Below, piece by piece: positions 5,596 to 12,298 of a stretch of DNA of 14,321 nucleotides. Made by a program: the position numbers and the translations under genes. How positions within the stretch are numbered: position 1 is the stretch's first letter; each line of letters starts with the position of its first letter. Source of the DNA: an uncultured Lewinella sp. (lineage in GTDB: Bacteria; Bacteroidota; Bacteroidia; Chitinophagales; Saprospiraceae); contig CALIGP010000369.1 in assembly GCA_938021455.1 (NCBI GenBank), positions 1-14,321 of the forward strand. The letters run 5' to 3'. Below the pieces are notes generated by a model. That model worked only from the letters and a program-made list of their open reading frames with translations. It was not told the DNA's origin and ran no database searches.

Positions 5596-7785
5596 ATGCA
5601 ATTTTTATATCGATTCAGCACGCTCGTGCTGCTCACCCTTCTCATGTCTTTATTCTCGCTTCCGGTGGTGGCGGGTACCGCCCCGGCTGCGGAAGAGGAC
5701 TGCGCTGCCGAAGCCGTCATGGCGGGCATCACCTACTACGTTCGTACCGACGGGAACGATAATAATGACGGTCGGGCTGATAATTCCAGCCGGGCAGTCC
5801 GTACCATCCAAAAGGGAGTTGACCTGATGAGTGGTGGAGACATTCTCATCGTTAACAACGGCACTTACAACATCAGTAGCCAGGTATACATTGACAATAA
5901 GAATGGCACGTCTAACCGTCGTACCATCATTCGGTCTAAGAACCGTTGGGGCGCTAAGATTCGTACTTCCAGTCAGTTTGGCGGTATGGAAATCCGGAAT
6001 AGTGACTATATTACGGTAGATGGTTTTGATATTGGGGCTTCCAATCCCAATTCCTCGAATAATACCGGAACCGGACTAGAAGCATGGACTTCAAACTACG
6101 TCGAATTCAAGAACAATTATGTTCATGATTGCGGCTGTGGAGGCATTAGTTTTCGGGAAGGAGACTACGCTACTATCCAGCTTAACGTCGTTCGGGACAA
6201 CGCCAAAATCAGTAATTTTAACTGTAGTGGCATTAGTGTCTACCAGCCGAATCAGTTAAATAATAATGGTGGCTTTCATATCATCATTCGCAGAAATGTA
6301 GCCTTTGAAAATGAGTGTGACGTTCCCTTTAATGTGGGGGCGGGTACCTTTGATCAGCCCACTGATGGGAATGGTATTATTCTGGACGATTTCAATAATA
6401 CGCAGAGTAGCTCCTTCCCAGCCTACAAGGCGAAGACCTTGATTGAAAATAATCTGGCCTTTAACAATGGCGGTGCAGGCATCAAGGTATTTGAAACGGA
6501 TAATGCCACTATCCGTCATAATACCACCTGGCACAATTGTCGAATTTTGAAAAACTACTCCGGTACCCCCGGGGAGATTGCCGTAACTTATTCACCCGGA
6601 ATTTTCGAAATACATAACAACGTTGCGGTTTCTTTGAATGACGCGGCCTGTTCCTCATTGGAATACATCAACTCACCCAACTTTGGCTATATGAACCGCC
6701 AGAGTAATTTGTTAGTCGGTACCATCAAGATGCCATCGGATAATTCAAAATGGGGAGCCTCAAATGACCTCAGCGTTGGCCGGGGGAACCAAGGGTACCC
6801 ACAATTCAATAACCCGACGACCAGCATCGGTAGTTTCAACAGTGTTTTTCAGTTTGATCAGTACTTCCGTCTGAAATCCGGTAGCCCAGGAAATAACAGT
6901 GGGGATAACTCCCGTAAGGCCGCCCGCGATCTGGAGAACATCGTTCGCCCCCAAAATGGCACCGTTGAGCGAGGATGTTATGAAGGCACCACCACTGGCG
7001 GCGGCGGAGGTGGAACGACCAATACCAATAACTGGGTCTACCGAGATAATTTGACCAGTGGTTGGGCCAATTGGTCCTACGGTGGTACGGTAACCCTCCA
7101 GGATGGTGGGATCAAGAAAAACGGAAGCTCCGCGGCCAAATTTTATTCCAGCCAGAGCTGGGGAGCGCTGTCCTTTCGCCATAACAGCGGTAAGACGGGT
7201 AATAACCTGACCAGTATCAAATTTTGGGCACGAAAATGGACGGACGACGCTAATTATACCGCCAGGTTCCGGGTACGGACGGGAGACGGAAACGGTACCG
7301 TTAAGCCCTGGCGTAATTTTAGCCCCACGAATAGTTTTGTACAGTACAGCTTTACCAAAGCCCAACTCGGCAACCCCGGTACGGTTAAGCGAATGGACTG
7401 GAACGTAGCGAATAATAGGACGCTATGGGTCGATGATGTCCGCCTTGTTTATACTACCTCTAACCACGGTACCGTAGAAGTCGAGTTGAACGATGAGCAC
7501 GTAGGTATAAGCGGGGAACAAACCGAGATGTCCGTTTTTCCTAACCCTAATAGCGGTCAATTTGTCGTCGAGCTCAAAAGTCCGACTGATCTGGACAATG
7601 TCAGTATAAGTCTATCAGACGGCCAGGGCCGATTAGTAGATCATACTAGCCTGCCCCTTTATGCGGGTAACAACCGTCTTCATTTGAATATGACGGGCAA
7701 GAGCCTGCCCGCCGGTCTTTACTTCCTTCGGTTAGTGTCTTCCGAAGGAACGATTAACCTGACGGAACGAGTAATGATCAAGTAG
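5596..7785 (+). CDS. Secreted right-handed beta-helix protein with T9SS C-terminal sorting domain
   Basis: A 729-residue protein from ATG 5596, chosen over an in-frame ATG at 5542 because the signal peptide (MQFLYRFSTLVLLTLLMSLFSLPVVAG) begins here. Residues about 46-92 (ITYYVRTDGNDNNDGR...ILIVNNGTY) are the usual N-terminal cap of DUF1565/pectate-lyase-like parallel beta-helices. Residues about 93-460 are Asn-rich coils (for example LIENNLAFNNGGAGIKVF, NATIRHNTTWHN), ending in RPQNGTVERGCYEG. A Gly linker (468-473) leads to a beta-rich module (about 479-620) like a carbohydrate-binding domain, then a T9SS type A domain (645-729) with VFPNPNSGQF and LPAGLYFLRLV. It is probably a surface or secreted polysaccharide-acting or binding protein; catalytic residues are not identifiable. 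It is the only plus-strand gene, visibly more A/T-rich than the arg genes, and interrupts the arginine cluster. Confidence 0.88.
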   Translation: MQFLYRFSTLVLLTLLMSLFSLPVVAGTAPAAEEDCAAEAVMAGITYYVRTDGNDNNDGRADNSSRAVRTIQKGVDLMSGGDILIVNNGTYNISSQVYIDNKNGTSNRRTIIRSKNRWGAKIRTSSQFGGMEIRNSDYITVDGFDIGASNPNSSNNTGTGLEAWTSNYVEFKNNYVHDCGCGGISFREGDYATIQLNVVRDNAKISNFNCSGISVYQPNQLNNNGGFHIIIRRNVAFENECDVPFNVGAGTFDQPTDGNGIILDDFNNTQSSSFPAYKAKTLIENNLAFNNGGAGIKVFETDNATIRHNTTWHNCRILKNYSGTPGEIAVTYSPGIFEIHNNVAVSLNDAACSSLEYINSPNFGYMNRQSNLLVGTIKMPSDNSKWGASNDLSVGRGNQGYPQFNNPTTSIGSFNSVFQFDQYFRLKSGSPGNNSGDNSRKAARDLENIVRPQNGTVERGCYEGTTTGGGGGGTTNTNNWVYRDNLTSGWANWSYGGTVTLQDGGIKKNGSSAAKFYSSQSWGALSFRHNSGKTGNNLTSIKFWARKWTDDANYTARFRVRTGDGNGTVKPWRNFSPTNSFVQYSFTKAQLGNPGTVKRMDWNVANNRTLWVDDVRLVYTTSNHGTVEVELNDEHVGISGEQTEMSVFPNPNSGQFVVELKSPTDLDNVSISLSDGQGRLVDHTSLPLYAGNNRLHLNMTGKSLPAGLYFLRLVSSEGTINLTERVMIK

Positions 7786-7813
7786 TTGTAATTTAAAACG
7801 GATTGCGTTTCAC

Positions 7814-7851
7814 GCGCCCGCAAAGTTATACTTCTTTGCGGGCGCTTTTAT
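7814..7851. terminator. Strong hairpin terminator shared by convergent beta-helix gene and argD
   Basis: A perfect 12-bp stem, GCGCCCGCAAAG (7814-7825) with CTTTGCGGGCGC (7834-7845), around an 8-base loop, followed by TTTTATT on the plus strand. It is a good intrinsic terminator for the plus-strand gene that ends at 7785. The argD stop (7851-7853) lies on the other side. The minus-strand T-tract is weak, so termination of argD here is less certain. Confidence 0.85.
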
Positions 7852-8981
7852 TAATCTGCCAACGCGGCCTTAAAAGCCGCCATCAAATCATCACACTGCG
7901 CCCGCGTCACGTTCAGCGGCGGTAGCAAGCGGATGGTGTTCGGGTCTTTGCTGGAGCCGGTGAAGACGCCGTGTTCGAAGAGGAGTTTTTTGCGGAGTGG
8001 AGCGATGGGCTCCGTCATCTGCAGGCCGATCATCAAGCCATAGCCCCGTATCTCCGTGAAGAGACCCGTTTTACCGAGTTCTTCCATCAGGTAAGCGCCT
8101 TGCACGGTAGCGTTTTCCAGCAGGCCCTCGTCTTTGATCACATCGAGTACCGCAATGCCTGCGGCACAGGCTAGGTGATTGCCACCGAAGGTCGTGCCCA
8201 GCATTCCTGCTTTACCCTCAAACTTGGGATGGATTAATACGCCGCCAACCGGGAAGCCATTGCCCATCCCCTTAGCCATCGCGATGATGTCGGGCTGAAC
8301 CTTGGAGTGCTGGAAGGCGAAGAACTTTCCGGTCCGTCCGTAGCCCGATTGTACCTCGTCCAGAATGAGTAATGCGCCATGTGCATGGCATACCGCAGGC
8401 AGTGCTTCTAGGAACTCAGGTTCCGGCACGTAGATGCCGTGTACCCCCTGGACGCCTTCGATGATGAGGGCGGCGACGTCTCCCTTAGCGAGCTCCCGCT
8501 CCACGGCCCCAATGTCATTCATGGGGAGGAAGGTGACGGGGAAGTTCTTGTTGATGGGCGCCTTGATCTTCTCGTTGTCGGTAACATTAACGGCGGCAGA
8601 GGTCCGACCGTGGAAAGCACCGTCAAAAGCCAGAATCCGGTTTCGGTCCGTATGAAAACTGGCCAGCTTTAGGGCATTTTCCGTGGCTTCCGCTCCGCTG
8701 GAGACGAGGAATAACTGGTAGTCGTCCATTCCTGATAATTGGCCCAATTTATCGGCCAGTTCCTGCTGTAGCGGGTTCTTAACGCTATTGCTGTAGAAGC
8801 CCAGGCTAGCAACCTGCTCTTGCACCTTTCGGACGTAATGAGGGTGCGCGTGGCCGATGGACATCACGGCGTGCCCGCCGTAAAAATCAAGAATCTGACG
8901 GCCGTTTTCGTCGTAAACGTAGGCACCTTCGCCGCGAACGGGCTCGATGTCGTAGAGGGAATAGACGTTGAAGAGGTTCAT
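7851..8981 (-). CDS. argD: N-acylornithine aminotransferase (class III, PLP-dependent)
   Basis: A 376-residue PLP enzyme converting N-acyl-glutamate semialdehyde and glutamate to N-acylornithine. Motifs: SSGAEATENALK (94-105, cofactor phosphate region), FDGAFHGRT (119-127), LILDEVQSGYGRTGKFFAFQ (205-224, PLP-binding Asp208) and AMAKGMGNGFPVGG (234-247, Lys237 as Schiff-base lysine). The ATG at 8981 gives the family-typical start MNLFNVYSLYDIEPV. The frame stays open to 9029, but those 16 codons (MRQTNYQQTNEPKYHP) come from low-complexity ACC/AAC sequence lying in the inverted repeat of the argC-argD gap, so they are not expected in the protein. It follows argC by 182 bp. ArgD-like transaminases can also act on succinylornithine, which keeps the acyl group open. 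Confidence 0.95.
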   Translation of the reverse strand: MNLFNVYSLYDIEPVRGEGAYVYDENGRQILDFYGGHAVMSIGHAHPHYVRKVQEQVASLGFYSNSVKNPLQQELADKLGQLSGMDDYQLFLVSSGAEATENALKLASFHTDRNRILAFDGAFHGRTSAAVNVTDNEKIKAPINKNFPVTFLPMNDIGAVERELAKGDVAALIIEGVQGVHGIYVPEPEFLEALPAVCHAHGALLILDEVQSGYGRTGKFFAFQHSKVQPDIIAMAKGMGNGFPVGGVLIHPKFEGKAGMLGTTFGGNHLACAAGIAVLDVIKDEGLLENATVQGAYLMEELGKTGLFTEIRGYGLMIGLQMTEPIAPLRKKLLFEHGVFTGSSKDPNTIRLLPPLNVTRAQCDDLMAAFKAALAD

Positions 8982-8990
8982 GGGGTGGTA

Positions 8991-9153
8991 TTTTGGTTCG
9001 TTGGTCTGTTGGTAATTGGTCTGCCGCATGTGGCAGTAGCAAGAGATTCTGGTATTTGATCTGTTAATTTTTGGAAGTTGCCGTTTTCTTAATTTTTCTC
9101 CTTCGTTTTGCCGCCTGCAAAATGCGGTAGCCCAAAAAACTAACGAACCAAAA
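8991..9153. repeat. Segment bounded by 12-bp perfect inverted repeats in the argC-argD gap
   Basis: TTTTGGTTCGTT (8991-9002) and its exact reverse complement AACGAACCAAAA (9142-9153) bound a 163-bp segment that nearly fills the gap between argC and argD. The arms continue into AAC/ACC-type simple sequence (for example ACTAAC copies near 9138-9160). No coding sequence is seen inside. It may be a small MITE-like element or simply two simple-sequence tracts in opposite orientation. Confidence 0.5.
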
Positions 9154-9163
9154 AACTAACATA

Positions 9164-10132
9164 CTAAAACACCCCCGCCTTCAGCCGCAGCCCCATCATC
9201 TCTTCCAGCCCAAGGGCCAGGTTCATATTCTGTACGGCCTGCCCGGAGGCACCCTTCAGGAGGTTGTCAATCATCGAAATGACGAGCGCTTTGTCACCGT
9301 GTTTTTCCACGAACACGAGCCCTTTATTGGTATTGACGACTTGCTTGAGGTTCGGGTTCACGTCCGTGACGTGGGTAAAGGCCGCCTCCGCGTAAAAGTG
9401 TCTAAAGACATCTTTGAGCTGTGCTTCTGAAGCATCGGTTTGCACGTAAGTGGTCACGAAGATGCCCCGGGCGAAGGGCCCGCGCAGTGGCAGGAAGTTG
9501 AGCCCATCGGCACTGGGACGACCCAGAAGTTGGACAGTTCGCCCGATTTCATTCAGGTGCTGGTGGCCGAAGGCTTTATAGACGGAGACGTTGGCGTTAC
9601 GCCAACTGAAGTGGGTCGTCGGCATCGGCTTTTGCCCGGCGCCGGTAGAGCCGGTCATGCCGTTGATGTGGACTTCGCCGTTGGCCAAACCAGCCTGTAC
9701 CAGCGGCAGCAGACCCAGCTGGATGGCGGTGGCGAAGCAACCGGGGTTCGCGATCCGCTTCGCCCCACGGGTGGCTTCCCGGTTGATTTCCGGCAGGCCG
9801 TAGACCCAGCTGTCGTCCATGCGGTAATCCGTACTCAGGTCAACGATGACCGTTTTGTCAGGAAGGGAGGTAGACTCGACCCAACCTTTGGAGCGGCCGT
9901 GGCCCATGCAGAGAAACACGGCGTCCAGGTCCTTCATGGCACCTGCGTCCGCGGCAGAAAAACGTAGGTCTGTTTCACCCACTAGATCAGTATGTACTTC
10001 ATGGATCGCCTTACTCTGCTGGCTCTCGCTCTGTACGTAAGTAACCTCCACCTCCGGGTGGTTGACGAGGATTCGCAGCAGTTCTCCTGCCGTATAACCA
10101 CCGCCGCCGATGATGCCTATTTTCTTTTTCAT
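9164..10132 (-). CDS. argC: N-acetyl (or N-acyl)-gamma-glutamyl-phosphate reductase
   Basis: A 322-residue NADPH-dependent reductase forming N-acylglutamate semialdehyde from the acylphosphate, the third step of arginine synthesis. The Rossmann nucleotide loop IGIIGGGGYTAGELLR (5-20) is at the N-terminus. The catalytic cysteine is Cys132 in the ANPGCFATA motif. The family's C-terminal signature, ISMIDNLLKGASGQAVQNMN, is complete. The start was set at ATG 10132 (MKKKIGIIGGGG); an in-frame GTG at 10150 would add six residues from the flanking inverted repeat and is unlikely. The dispersed 15-bp word lies inside the gene, read as ADAGA at residues 61-65, a non-conserved loop. argG lies upstream (40 bp from its stop) and argD downstream (182 bp). 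Confidence 0.95.
   Translation of the reverse strand: MKKKIGIIGGGGYTAGELLRILVNHPEVEVTYVQSESQQSKAIHEVHTDLVGETDLRFSAADAGAMKDLDAVFLCMGHGRSKGWVESTSLPDKTVIVDLSTDYRMDDSWVYGLPEINREATRGAKRIANPGCFATAIQLGLLPLVQAGLANGEVHINGMTGSTGAGQKPMPTTHFSWRNANVSVYKAFGHQHLNEIGRTVQLLGRPSADGLNFLPLRGPFARGIFVTTYVQTDASEAQLKDVFRHFYAEAAFTHVTDVNPNLKQVVNTNKGLVFVEKHGDKALVISMIDNLLKGASGQAVQNMNLALGLEEMMGLRLKAGVF
9939..9953 (-). repeat. Dispersed word, copy 3 (15 bp, inside argC)
   Basis: The minus strand reads CGCGGACGCAGGTGC, a 15-base match in a different frame from the ABM copy: GCG GAC GCA GGT GCC, giving ADAGA at ArgC residues 61-65. A TTTTTCTGC run precedes it. Confidence 0.75.
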
Positions 10133-10142
10133 GTTCGTTGTT

Positions 10143-10200
10143 TGTACCACCGACTTCAGTCAGCGGGTTGGATTACTCACCGACTGAAGTCGGCGGTACA
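10143..10200. repeat. Inverted repeat with 19-bp arms at the argG-argC junction
   Basis: TGTACCACCGACTTCAGTC (10143-10161) and GACTGAAGTCGGCGGTACA (10182-10200) are complementary at 18 of 19 positions, with a 20-base spacer. The right arm is the 3' end of argG: it encodes the last eight residues, VPPTSVGE, and the stop (10173-10175) lies in the spacer. The left arm ends 10 bp before the argC ATG. It could form a stable hairpin in the mRNA between the two genes. Confidence 0.85.
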
Positions 10201-11378
10201 TTGACGGCATTCCGGATCCGGCCCGGCACGCTCAGGATCTTCGTGAAGCCCTTCACGTCGTCCCCACTCCAGCCCTTATTCATCTCGCCGTAAGCACCAA
10301 ATCCGGCCCCCAGCAAATCATTGGGTGAAGTAATGCCATTGAGCGCAAACCGATGTGGGTGCAGGGTGATGTGAACGCTGCCGTTTACGGTCCCTTGGCT
10401 ACTTTCCAGAAAGGCCTCTACGTCCCGCATGACGGGGTCCAGGAACTGCCCTTCGTGCAGCATCATGCCGTACCAATTACTGAGTTGCTCTTTCCAGAAA
10501 AGCTGCCATTTGGCGAGGGTATGCTTTTCCAGCAGGTGGTGCGCTTTTAGAATAAGGACCGCCGCTGCCGCCGCGAACCCTACCCGACCCTTGATGCCGA
10601 TGATGGTGTCGCCTACGTGAATGTCCCGCCCAACGCCGAAGGGCGCCGCTAGCTTTTCCAGCGCTTTGATGGCGGCTACGGGGGAGTCGAAGGTCTGCCC
10701 GTCAAAACCCGTGAATTGCCCTGCTTTGAAGTTCAGGTCAATCGTCCGCGCGTCCGTTTCCGTTACGGGGACGGGCCAGGCGTCTTCCGGAAGAGACTGG
10801 TTACTGGTCAAGGTCTCCGCTCCGCCAACGGAGGTGCCCCACAGGCCGGCGTTGATGCTGTAAGTTCCCTTCTTTTCCGGCCAGATCAAGCCGTGCTTCG
10901 CGAGATAATCCACCTCTTCTTGCCGACTGAGTTGCAGGTCGCGGATGGGGGTGATGATCTCCAGCTCCTTTCCGCTCAGCTCAAAAGCAAGGTCGAAACG
11001 TACCTGGTCATTTCCCGCTCCGGTACTACCGTGAGCAACGCCATCGGCGTCGATCTCCACCGCGTAGCGAGCCGTACTCATGGCCTGAAACATCCGTTCA
11101 GCGCTTACGCTCATGGGGTAAGTCTGGTAGCGCAGGCAGTTGCCATACACGAGGTAGCGCAGGCATTCCTGATAGTAAGCTTCCGTCACGTCCACCCGTT
11201 TGTAGGTGGTGGCGCCCAGGCTAAGGGCACGGGCTTCCATTTCTACGATCTCTTCGTCGGAGAAGCCACCGGTGTCCACGGTCAGAGCATGGATTTCGTA
11301 GCCCTTCTCTTCGGTCAGGTATTTTACGCAGAAACTGGTGTCGAGGCCGCCGCTGTAGGCGAGTACTATTTTTTTCAT
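10173..11378 (-). CDS. argG: Argininosuccinate synthase
   Basis: A 401-residue enzyme joining citrulline and aspartate with ATP to argininosuccinate. The ATP pyrophosphatase loop AYSGGLDTS is at residues 7-15; the second signature GSTGAGNDQVRF is at 117-128; TYSINAGLWGTSVGG and SLPEDAWPV follow as in the family. Length and start (MKKIVLAYSGG) are normal for the family. The natural family end, about IRNAVN, is followed by VPPTSVGE, which comes from the inverted repeat at 10143-10200. The 5' side is flanked by composite repeat B, whose edge is 17 bp before the ATG. So this gene is bracketed by repeats on both sides, between GNAT and argC. No ArgR-type operator was recognised. Identification is near certain. 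Confidence 0.97.
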   Translation of the reverse strand: MKKIVLAYSGGLDTSFCVKYLTEEKGYEIHALTVDTGGFSDEEIVEMEARALSLGATTYKRVDVTEAYYQECLRYLVYGNCLRYQTYPMSVSAERMFQAMSTARYAVEIDADGVAHGSTGAGNDQVRFDLAFELSGKELEIITPIRDLQLSRQEEVDYLAKHGLIWPEKKGTYSINAGLWGTSVGGAETLTSNQSLPEDAWPVPVTETDARTIDLNFKAGQFTGFDGQTFDSPVAAIKALEKLAAPFGVGRDIHVGDTIIGIKGRVGFAAAAAVLILKAHHLLEKHTLAKWQLFWKEQLSNWYGMMLHEGQFLDPVMRDVEAFLESSQGTVNGSVHITLHPHRFALNGITSPNDLLGAGFGAYGEMNKGWSGDDVKGFTKILSVPGRIRNAVNVPPTSVGE

Positions 11379-11394
11379 GGGGTTGGTTTTTATT

Positions 11395-11525
11395 CCCGGA
11401 TTATGTCGCTGCGCGACTGCATCCAGGGTTAAAGCGGTTTGATCCCTTCGGGATCGTGTATGGTGTAAAACGCTTAGCGTTTTTTAAAGCCCCTCTCCTT
11501 CTGAGAGGGGTTGGGGAGAGGTTTT
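11395..11525. repeat. Composite palindromic repeat, copy B (four successive hairpins)
   Basis: It has the same order of units as copy A at 4801-4926: imperfect CCCGGAT...ATCCAGGG, perfect GATCCC-TTC-GGGATC (11441-11455), perfect AAAACGC-TTA-GCGTTTT (11467-11483) and CCCCTCTC-CTTCT-GAGAGGGG (11490-11510), then TTGGGGAGAGGTTTT. The stem substitutions keep base pairing while loops differ (GTT against TTA, TCC against CTTCT). It overlaps the 3' end of the GNAT gene and supplies its last 13 codons and its stop (11484-11486). Confidence 0.85.
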
Positions 11526-12062
11526 CTCCGCTTCTTTAGCGCTCTTGGCCATCATCGCCGTACAAAGGCACATTTTTCGGTCGTTGCGCATCAGAATATC
11601 GTGGTTAGGGCAAGTTTTGCAGCCGTTCCAGAAAGCATCGTCTTGGGTGAGTTCGGAGAAAGTGACGGGTTTGTACCCCAGGTCACTGTTGATCTTCATG
11701 ACCGGCAGGCTGGTCGTAATGCCGAAGATTCTGGCTTCCGGGTACTTCTTCCTCGAGAGTTCGAAGACGGCTTTTTTAATCTTGCGCGCCAGTCCCAGAC
11801 GCCGAAATTTTGGATTGACAATGAGGCCCGAATTGGCCACGTAGTTGCCGTGGCTCCAGGTTTCGATATAACTGAAACCTGCGATTTCGCCATCTACCAG
11901 GGCAATGACTGCCTTTCCGGTCAAAATCTTTTCCTCTACATAGGAGGCCTCGCGCTTGGCAATGCCCGTGCCGCGGGCTTTGGCAGACTCCTCAATGAGA
12001 TCACAAATAGGTTGCGCGTAGATGGTATGCTCAGGCTGAGCTACCAGGATATCGATATGCAT
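11484..12062 (-). CDS. GNAT-family N-acetyltransferase of the Bacteroidota arginine cluster
   Basis: A 192-residue GNAT protein. The acetyl-CoA core is visible: AVIALVDGEIAGFSYIETW (51-69), then GLIVNPKFRRLGLARKI (79-95) with the R/QxxGxG/A-like phosphate loop RRLGLA, and GITTSLPVMKINSDLGYKPV (114-133). A C-terminal cysteine motif, GCKTCPNHD...KMCLC (Cys148, 151, 165, 167), is recalled from GNAT proteins at the head of Bacteroidota arginine clusters, which are candidates for the missing N-acylglutamate synthase step; this role is inference. ATG 12062 was preferred to the longer frame, which begins at TTG 12098. The last 13 residues (KTSPQPLSEGEGL) are encoded by composite repeat B, so the native end was probably near KSAKEAE. 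argG follows after 105 bp. Confidence 0.85.
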   Translation of the reverse strand: MHIDILVAQPEHTIYAQPICDLIEESAKARGTGIAKREASYVEEKILTGKAVIALVDGEIAGFSYIETWSHGNYVANSGLIVNPKFRRLGLARKIKKAVFELSRKKYPEARIFGITTSLPVMKINSDLGYKPVTFSELTQDDAFWNGCKTCPNHDILMRNDRKMCLCTAMMAKSAKEAEKTSPQPLSEGEGL

Positions 12063-12091
12063 AATAAAGGAAGAAAGGAGAAAAGGAAGGT

Positions 12092-12218
12092 GCCGCAAAG
12101 AAGTGTGCGGCGGGGTTGCTAACGGTACTGCCCGATCAGCAAAGAATTGCTGCGAGCGCTTCCGGGCCAGTGGCGGGAAGCTTATTTGGTCCTCCGGACC
12201 CTTCGCCTATCTCGGCGA
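12092..12218 (-). promoter_or_regulatory. Structured leader candidate: five successive hairpins before the GNAT-arg genes
   Basis: Five short inverted repeats lie in a row: GCCGCA/TGCGGC (12092-12111), CAGCAA/TTGCTG (12137-12152), CTTCC..GCC/GGC..GGAAG (12159-12180), GGTCC/GGACC (12188-12200) and TCGCC/GGCGA (12203-12218). A minus-strand -7-like box lies just beyond (12249-12256), so they would fall in the 5' untranslated region of the GNAT mRNA. No known riboswitch or tRNA fold was recognised, and no leader peptide rich in arginine codons was seen. Confidence 0.4.
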
Positions 12219-12248
12219 TCAATGTAGGTTAGCTGCGTAAGCATAGGG

Positions 12249-12256
12249 CAAAGTTA
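12249..12256 (-). promoter_or_regulatory. Putative -7 box (TAACTTTG) for the GNAT-arg transcription unit
   Basis: The minus-strand sequence TAACTTTG is an exact match to the Bacteroidota -7 element TAnnTTTG. Transcription would start near 12242, giving a leader of about 180 bases before ATG 12062. No clear -33 TTG is found; A-tracts occupy that region. The dispersed 17-bp word lies about 45 bp further upstream. Confidence 0.4.
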
Positions 12257-12298
12257 GGCCGCTTTTTGGTTTTTTCCTTGATTCCAGACCTTTTTTTG

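Noticed and set aside
5596..7785. Beta-helix gene as part of a transposon or phage cargo
   Set aside because: No transposase, integrase, attachment repeat or terminal inverted repeat was found around it; only its different base composition and orientation hint at insertion.
8900..9060. CRISPR or tandem repeat in the AAC/ACC-rich sequence near argD
   Set aside because: The units vary in length and sequence with no regular spacer, so it is simple sequence and not an array.
12121..12240. Possible tRNA or known riboswitch in the hairpin-rich leader
   Set aside because: No cloverleaf, T-loop GTTC or CCA-type end could be found, and no known aptamer core was recognised; only simple consecutive hairpins are present.
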